Source of the DNA: Modicisalibacter ilicicola DSM 19980
GTDB taxonomy: Bacteria; Pseudomonadota; Gammaproteobacteria; Pseudomonadales; Halomonadaceae
Assembly: GCF_900128925.1 (NCBI RefSeq)
Contig: NZ_FQUJ01000013.1
Location: 1 to 64,000 of the forward strand
Direction: 5' to 3'
DNA length: 64,000 nt
In this document: one piece after another, positions 60,001 to 64,000 of the stretch
Layout: the number at the start of each line of letters is the position of its first letter
Numbering within the stretch: position 1 is the first letter of the stretch
Made by a program: the position numbers and the translations under genes
The notes under the pieces: model-generated
Told to the model about the DNA's origin: nothing
What the model saw: only the letters and a program-made list of their open reading frames with translations
Database searches by the model: none

Positions 60001-61356
60001 ATGAGCAAGAATCCGGAAAAGCTCCAGCCTAAACTGGCCAGGCTCAATGACGCCCTGGAAAGCGGTGCCCTGGAACAGGCCCGGCGCATGCTCAATCGCG
60101 GTCTAGCGCCCGTGGATGTCGCTCATCTGCTGGAGTCGACGCCACCCAAGGAGCGCAACGTCCTCTGGGGACTGATCGAGCCGGAACTCCAGGGCGACGT
60201 GTTGCAGTACCTGGGCGAGGACATCCAGACCGAGTTCCTCAATCGCATGGATGCCCAGCAGCTGGTCTCGGCCACCGAGGGCCTGGATGTCGACGACCTG
60301 GCCGACCTGCTGCAGCGTCTGCCCAACACCGTCACCCTCGAAGTACTCGATTCCATGGAGGCCCAGGAGCGCCAGCGCCTGGAGACGGTACTCTCCTACC
60401 CGGAGGATACCGCCGGCGGGTTGATGAACACCGACACGCTGACGATACGCCCGGAGATCACCCTGGACGTGGTGCTGCGCTACCTGCGCCGGCACGAGCG
60501 CCTGCCGGACACCACCGACAGCCTGCTCGTGGTCACCCGCGGCGACAAGCTGATCGGCAGCCTGCCCATCAACCGCCTGCTGGTGTCGGACCCTTCCATG
60601 CTGGTGCGCGAGGTGATGGATACCGACATGGTGACGATCCCCGCCACCATGGAGGAAGCCGATGTCGCCAACCTGTTCGAGCGCTTCGACCTGATCTCGG
60701 CCCCGGTGGTCGGCGTCGAAAGCCACCTTCTCGGGCGTATCACCATCGACGACGTGGTCGACGTGATTCGTGGCGACGCGGAACATCAGGTCATGAGCAT
60801 GGCGGGCCTCGACGAGGAAGAAGACACCTTCGCGCCGGCCTGGCGCACCAGTCGTCGCCGCGCCGTCTGGCTGGGCATCAACCTGATCACCGCCTTCATG
60901 GCCGCCGCGGTGATCGGCATGTTCGAGGGCACCATCCAGCAGGTCACCGCCCTGGCGGTGCTGATGCCCATCGTCGCCAGCATGGGCGGCATCGCCGGCT
61001 CCCAGGCCCTGACCGTATTGATCCGCGGCATCGCCCTGGGCCATGTATCGGGGAACAACGTGCGCTGGCTGCTCAACCGGGAACTGATCGTCGGCGCCCT
61101 GAACGGCGTGCTCTGGGCGCTGGTCGTGGCGGCGATTGCGGTGTGGTGGTTCGGCGACATGACCCTCGGCGGGATCATCGCCGCGGCCATCGTCATCAAC
61201 CTCTTGATCGCCGCCCTCTGCGGTACCCTGCTGCCGGTGCTTTTGAAGAAGCTGAAGATCGACCCGGCCCTGTCCGGCAGCGTGATACTGACCACCGTCA
61301 CCGACGTCATCGGCTTCATGGCCTTTCTCGGCCTGGCCACCTACTTCTATCTTTGA
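60001..61356 (+). CDS. mgtE: Magnesium transporter MgtE
   Basis: 451 residues. N-terminal MgtE domain (about 30-130), two CBS domains (AGGLMNTDTLTIRPE, REVMDTDMVTIPATMEE) and a C-terminal five-helix membrane region (RAVWLGINLITAFMAAAVIGMFE, VLMPIVASMGGIAGSQALTVLIRG, LSGSVILTTVTDVIGFMAFLGLATYF). CBS domains close the channel when cytoplasmic Mg2+ is high. A TAGAAT about 40 bases upstream is a candidate -10. Ends in a bidirectional terminator. Confidence 0.96.
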   Translation: MSKNPEKLQPKLARLNDALESGALEQARRMLNRGLAPVDVAHLLESTPPKERNVLWGLIEPELQGDVLQYLGEDIQTEFLNRMDAQQLVSATEGLDVDDLADLLQRLPNTVTLEVLDSMEAQERQRLETVLSYPEDTAGGLMNTDTLTIRPEITLDVVLRYLRRHERLPDTTDSLLVVTRGDKLIGSLPINRLLVSDPSMLVREVMDTDMVTIPATMEEADVANLFERFDLISAPVVGVESHLLGRITIDDVVDVIRGDAEHQVMSMAGLDEEEDTFAPAWRTSRRRAVWLGINLITAFMAAAVIGMFEGTIQQVTALAVLMPIVASMGGIAGSQALTVLIRGIALGHVSGNNVRWLLNRELIVGALNGVLWALVVAAIAVWWFGDMTLGGIIAAAIVINLLIAALCGTLLPVLLKKLKIDPALSGSVILTTVTDVIGFMAFLGLATYFYL

Positions 61357-61359
61357 ATC

Positions 61360-61392
61360 AAAAATGGCCGCGACAAGTGTGCGGCCATTTTG
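61360..61392. terminator. Bidirectional terminator between mgtE and pmbA
   Basis: AAAATGGCCGC GACAAGTGT GCGGCCATTTT, a perfect 11-bp stem flanked by A and T runs, five bases past the mgtE stop and 20 bases past the stop of convergent pmbA. Confidence 0.93.
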
Positions 61393-61411
61393 ACTGGTTG
61401 CACGCAGGCGA

Positions 61412-62752
61412 TCAGCTGCCTGCCACCGTCATGTCGTCGATCAACCAGCTGCCGGTGTGGATGCTGCCACGCGTGTCGGTGTCGTCACCCACCCCCAGCA
61501 GGTTGGCGAACATGGCCTCGAGGTTGCCGGCGATGGTGAACTCCTCGATCGGGTACTGGAGCCTGCCCTCCTCGACCCAGAAGCCCGCCGCGCCTCGCGA
61601 GTAGTCGCCGGTCACGCCGTTGACCCCCTGCCCCATCAACTCGGTGACCAGCACGCCGCGATCCATCCGCGTCAGCAGGTCGGCCTGCGTCGAGAGCGGG
61701 GCATCGATACGCAGGTTGCGCGCCCCGCCGGCATTGCCGGTCGTGGTCATGCCCAGGCGTCGGGCGCTGTAGGCCGAGAGCATGTAGCTGGCGATGCGCC
61801 CCTCGTCGACGAAGACGTTGTCCCGGGTGTAGACCCCGTCGTTGTCGAAGGGCGAGCTCGCCATGCCGCCGACTTCTCTTGGCTTTTCCATGAGGGTGAA
61901 CCACGCCGGGAACAGCGACTTGCCGAGGCTGTCGCACAGGAACGAGGCTTCGCGGTACAGCGCCCCGCCGGCGATGGCGTTGAGGAAGTGCCCCACCAGC
62001 CCGCTGGCCAGTTCCGGCGCGAACATCACCGGCAGGCGCCCGGTCTCGGGGCGTCTTGCGCCCAGACGACGCAGGGTGCGCTCGGCGGCGCTGTGGCCGA
62101 TGGCTTCCGGCGAACTCAGGTATGCCGGGTCGCGCACGCTGCTGTAGTCGTAGTCGCGCTGCATGCCCTGGGCGTCCCGGGCGATCAGCATGCAGGAAAG
62201 CGAGTGGCGGCTGCCGCGCTGGCCCGCCAGAAAACCGTGGCTGTTGCCGTAGACGCGCACTCCCTCGCCACTGGACAGCCCGGCACCATCGGAATTGGTG
62301 ATGCCCTCGACCGCTCGCCCGGCCCCCTCGCAGGCCAGGGCCAGTTCGATCGCCTCGTCGGTCGACAAGGGCCAGGGGTGGTGCACCTTCAAGTCGGGAA
62401 ACTCCGTCGCCATCAATTGTGCCTCTGCCAGGCCGGCGGCCGGGTCCTCTCCGGTATGGCGGGCGATCGCGATGGCCTTCTCGACGACCGCGCGGATCGA
62501 GTCCTTGCCGGCGTCCGAGGAGGAGGCACTGCCCTTGCGCTGGCCCACGTAGACCGTCACGGCGATCCCCTGGTCACGGGACAGCTCGACACTCTCCACT
62601 TCGCCCATGCGCACGTTGACACCGGTTCCCTGATCGACGCTGGCCCCCACCTCGCAGGCATCGGCCCCGAGCTTGCGCGCCTGCTCCAGGGCAGCGGCGA
62701 CCCGAGTCTCCAGCAGCGCCTGCTGGGCGGCGGCATCGAAAGCCTGAGTCAT
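61412..62752 (-). CDS. pmbA: Metalloprotease-like protein PmbA (TldE)
   Basis: 446 residues, PmbA/TldE family. Works with TldD as a heterodimeric peptidase that degrades unfolded peptides (for example in microcin B17 maturation and CcdA turnover). PmbA itself lacks the HExxxH zinc site, which is carried by TldD. Recognisable stretches: VGQRKGSASSSD, DYDYSSVRDPAYLSSPE, LFAPELASGLVGHFLNAIAGGALYREASFL-like core and GVNGVTGDYSRGAAGFWVE. tldD is at the window edge, so both partners are clustered around darP. Confidence 0.95.
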   Translation of the reverse strand: MTQAFDAAAQQALLETRVAAALEQARKLGADACEVGASVDQGTGVNVRMGEVESVELSRDQGIAVTVYVGQRKGSASSSDAGKDSIRAVVEKAIAIARHTGEDPAAGLAEAQLMATEFPDLKVHHPWPLSTDEAIELALACEGAGRAVEGITNSDGAGLSSGEGVRVYGNSHGFLAGQRGSRHSLSCMLIARDAQGMQRDYDYSSVRDPAYLSSPEAIGHSAAERTLRRLGARRPETGRLPVMFAPELASGLVGHFLNAIAGGALYREASFLCDSLGKSLFPAWFTLMEKPREVGGMASSPFDNDGVYTRDNVFVDEGRIASYMLSAYSARRLGMTTTGNAGGARNLRIDAPLSTQADLLTRMDRGVLVTELMGQGVNGVTGDYSRGAAGFWVEEGRLQYPIEEFTIAGNLEAMFANLLGVGDDTDTRGSIHTGSWLIDDMTVAGS

Positions 62753-62818
62753 GTTGGTCTCCTTGTAGCGAGGCGGGCTGGTATACTGCGCCCTCCTCCC
62801 AATGCTGATGGTAATGGC

Positions 62819-63325
62819 ATGTCATTCGAATCATCCGCCGACCCGGAAGGTCGGCCAAGCAAGACCCAGCGCAAGCAGGAGATGCAGGCCCTGCAAGCCC
62901 TGGGTGAACGAATCATCGCCTTGTCCGAGGCGCAGCGTGCCCGCCTGCCCCTCTCGGACGACATGTTGGCGGCCGTCGAGGAAACCTCGCGCATCCGCTC
63001 TCACGAAGGTCGCCGCCGCCACATGCAATACGTCGGCAAGCTGATGCGCCGCGAGGATATCGACGGCATCCAGACGGCCTTCGATGAATTCGAGCGCGAG
63101 AAACTGCGCCGCGATCACGCCTTCCATCGTCTGGAAAAATGGCGTGACCGACTCATCGACGGCGACAGCGACGACCTGGAAGCCTTCATCGCCGACTACC
63201 CGGATGTGGACCGCCAGGCGCTACGCCAGCTGATCCGCAATGCCCGCAGCGAGCGTCAGCGCGGCAAGCCGCCGACCAATGCGCGCAAGTTGTTCAAGCT
63301 CATTCGCGACACCGCCGGTATGTAA
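62819..63325 (+). CDS. darP: 50S assembly factor DarP (YjgA)
   Basis: 168 residues, highly charged and helical (DUF615). Typical pieces: SKTQRKQEMQALQALGERI, RSHEGRRRHMQYVGKLMR, FHRLEKWRDRLI and RQLIRNARSERQRGKPP. DarP/YjgA binds late pre-50S particles near the peptidyl-transferase centre. The open frame upstream is antisense to pmbA and is not coding. A TATACT about 35 bases upstream is a possible -10. Encoded next to pmbA and tldD, as in many gammaproteobacteria. Confidence 0.93.
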   Translation: MSFESSADPEGRPSKTQRKQEMQALQALGERIIALSEAQRARLPLSDDMLAAVEETSRIRSHEGRRRHMQYVGKLMRREDIDGIQTAFDEFEREKLRRDHAFHRLEKWRDRLIDGDSDDLEAFIADYPDVDRQALRQLIRNARSERQRGKPPTNARKLFKLIRDTAGM

Positions 63326-63362
63326 GAACCTTTGAAACTCCTTTCACAACCCGTGGAATAAT

Positions 63363-63660
63363 GGCCATGTTCCCCCGTGGGAACTCGCTTCAGTGAGCGA
63401 GGGTTAATCGGCAATCGCCCGATAAATCGGGCTCCCACCACCCCCACGGCCATGTTCCCTCGTGGGAGCTCGCTTCAGCGAGCGAGGGTTGATCGGCAAT
63501 CGCCCGATAAATCGGGCTCCCACCACCCCCACGGCCATGTTCCCTCGTGGGAGCTCGCTTCAGCGAGCGAGGGTTGATCGGCAATCGCCCGATAAATCGG
63601 GCTCCCACCAACCCCATGGGCATGCCCCCCGTGGGGGCTCGCTTCAGCGAGCGCAGCCGC
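63363..63660. repeat. Tandem array of the 85-bp two-hairpin repeat (three and a half units)
   Basis: Units start GGCCATG at 63363, 63448 and 63533 and GGGCATG at 63618, an exact 85-bp period. Each full unit holds hairpin A (CTCGCT/AGCGAG around TCAG or TCAGTG) and hairpin B (GCCCGAT/ATCGGGC), in opposite orientation to the array at 4610-4887. Units two and three are nearly identical; the last ends after hairpin A. Open reading frames through the array in several frames are by-products of the repeat. It fills the convergent darP-tldD gap (63326-63667) and nothing else is seen there. Confidence 0.93.
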
Positions 63661-63667
63661 TTCATGC

Positions 63668-64000
63668 TCAGGACTGGGTGCCGCCGACGGTCAGCTCATC
63701 CAACTTCAACGTCGGCTGACCGACCCCCACCGGCACCCCCTGGCCTTCCTTGCCGCACACTCCGATGCCGGTATCCAGTTCCATGTCGTGGCCGATCATC
63801 GAGACCCGGCCCATCGCCTCGGGGCCGTTGCCGATCAGGGTGGCGCCCTTGACCGGCGCGGTGATGCGCCCGTCCTCGATCAGATACGCCTCGCTGGCCG
63901 AGAACACGAACTTGCCCGAGGTGATGTCCACCTGGCCACCGCCGAAGCTCACCGCGTAGAGACCGCGCTTGACGCTCTTGAGAATCTCTTCGGGGTCGTC
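63668..64000 (-). CDS. tldD: Metalloprotease TldD, C-terminal part (runs off the window)
   Basis: Only the last 110 residues are inside the window; the frame is open to base 64000. The sequence [19 protein letters not shown] followed by [30 protein letters not shown] and [16 protein letters not shown] is the conserved TldD C-terminus. TldD carries the zinc site (upstream, not visible) of the TldD-PmbA peptidase. Convergent with darP, separated by the repeat array. Confidence 0.95.
   Translation of the reverse strand, partial: DDPEEILKSVKRGLYAVSFGGGQVDITSGKFVFSASEAYLIEDGRITAPVKGATLIGNGPEAMGRVSMIGHDMELDTGIGVCGKEGQGVPVGVGQPTLKLDELTVGGTQS

Noticed and set aside
63363-63660. Possible CRISPR array
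   Set aside because: The entire 85-bp unit is repeated, including what would be the spacers; both palindromes are inside the unit and no cas genes are near.
63377-63852. Three similar small ORFs through the repeat array (starting M-G-x-R-F-S-E-R-G)
   Set aside because: The 85-bp repeat lacks stops in several frames, so it generates repeated phantom peptides; no initiation signals.

Overview
The window reads as a housekeeping-dense stretch of a GC-rich gammaproteobacterial chromosome. Gene order (pilBCD-coaE-yacG; the dcw division/cell-wall cluster followed by lpxC and secA; lpoA-yraN-diaA-dolP; mlaFEDCB-ibaG-murA-hisGD; kdsDC-lptCAB-rpoN-hpf-ptsN-rapZ-npr) and the protein sequences look most like Halomonadaceae (Halomonas or a relative), with Pseudomonas-like synteny. 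The family assignment is inference; the gammaproteobacterial assignment is firm.

Layout. 1-7.4 kb: a lone Cas2-like small protein, a type IV pilin with a polyglycine tail, pilB, pilC, pilD, a MntA/HepT toxin-antitoxin pair spliced between pilD and coaE, then coaE and yacG. 7.4-14.7 kb: mutT/thiE fusion, argJ, secA, a small secreted-protein gene just upstream of secA that looks like a SecM-type arrest peptide, dciA, lpxC. 14.7-31.3 kb: the dcw cluster on the minus strand (rsmH, ftsL, ftsI, murE, murF, mraY, murD, ftsW, murG, murC, ddlB, ftsQ, ftsA, ftsZ). mraZ is absent and RNase P RNA (rnpB) abuts rsmH. 31.7-36.2 kb: rsmI, then lpoA-yraN-diaA-dolP. 36.2-45.6 kb: sspBA, the cytochrome bc1 operon, rpsI-rplM, zapE, zapG, a Nif3-like gene and a DegS/AlgW protease. 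45.6-52.3 kb: hisD, hisG, murA, ibaG and the Mla lipid-transport operon. 52.5-60 kb: Kdo and LPS-export genes, rpoN and the nitrogen-PTS genes. 60-64 kb: mgtE, pmbA, darP and the 3' end of tldD.

Most genes serve one theme, building and dividing the envelope: peptidoglycan precursors (mur, ddlB, mraY), septation (fts, zap), LPS (lpxC, kdsDC, lptCAB), outer-membrane lipid asymmetry (mla), lipoprotein helpers (lpoA, dolP), envelope-stress proteolysis (degS) and secretion (secA, pilBCD). Many neighbours are translationally coupled by 1-4 bp overlaps.

The accessory signal is between the genes. (1) The ORF and leader upstream of secA have the expected parts of a secretion-monitoring arrest system: signal peptide, terminal R-G-P-P motif, and mutually exclusive pairings around the secA ribosome-binding site. 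(2) A canonical sigma-54 promoter (TGGCACG-N4-TTGCT) precedes rpoN itself. (3) Three miniature inverted-repeat elements with recognisable target duplications sit in intergenic gaps, one of them exactly at the secA stop codon. They share a long-hairpin layout in which the arms differ in sequence but keep pairing. (4) An 85-bp two-hairpin repeat family forms tandem arrays at 4.6 and 63.4 kb, with a solo copy at the left edge. I saw no rRNA, tRNA or CRISPR array.
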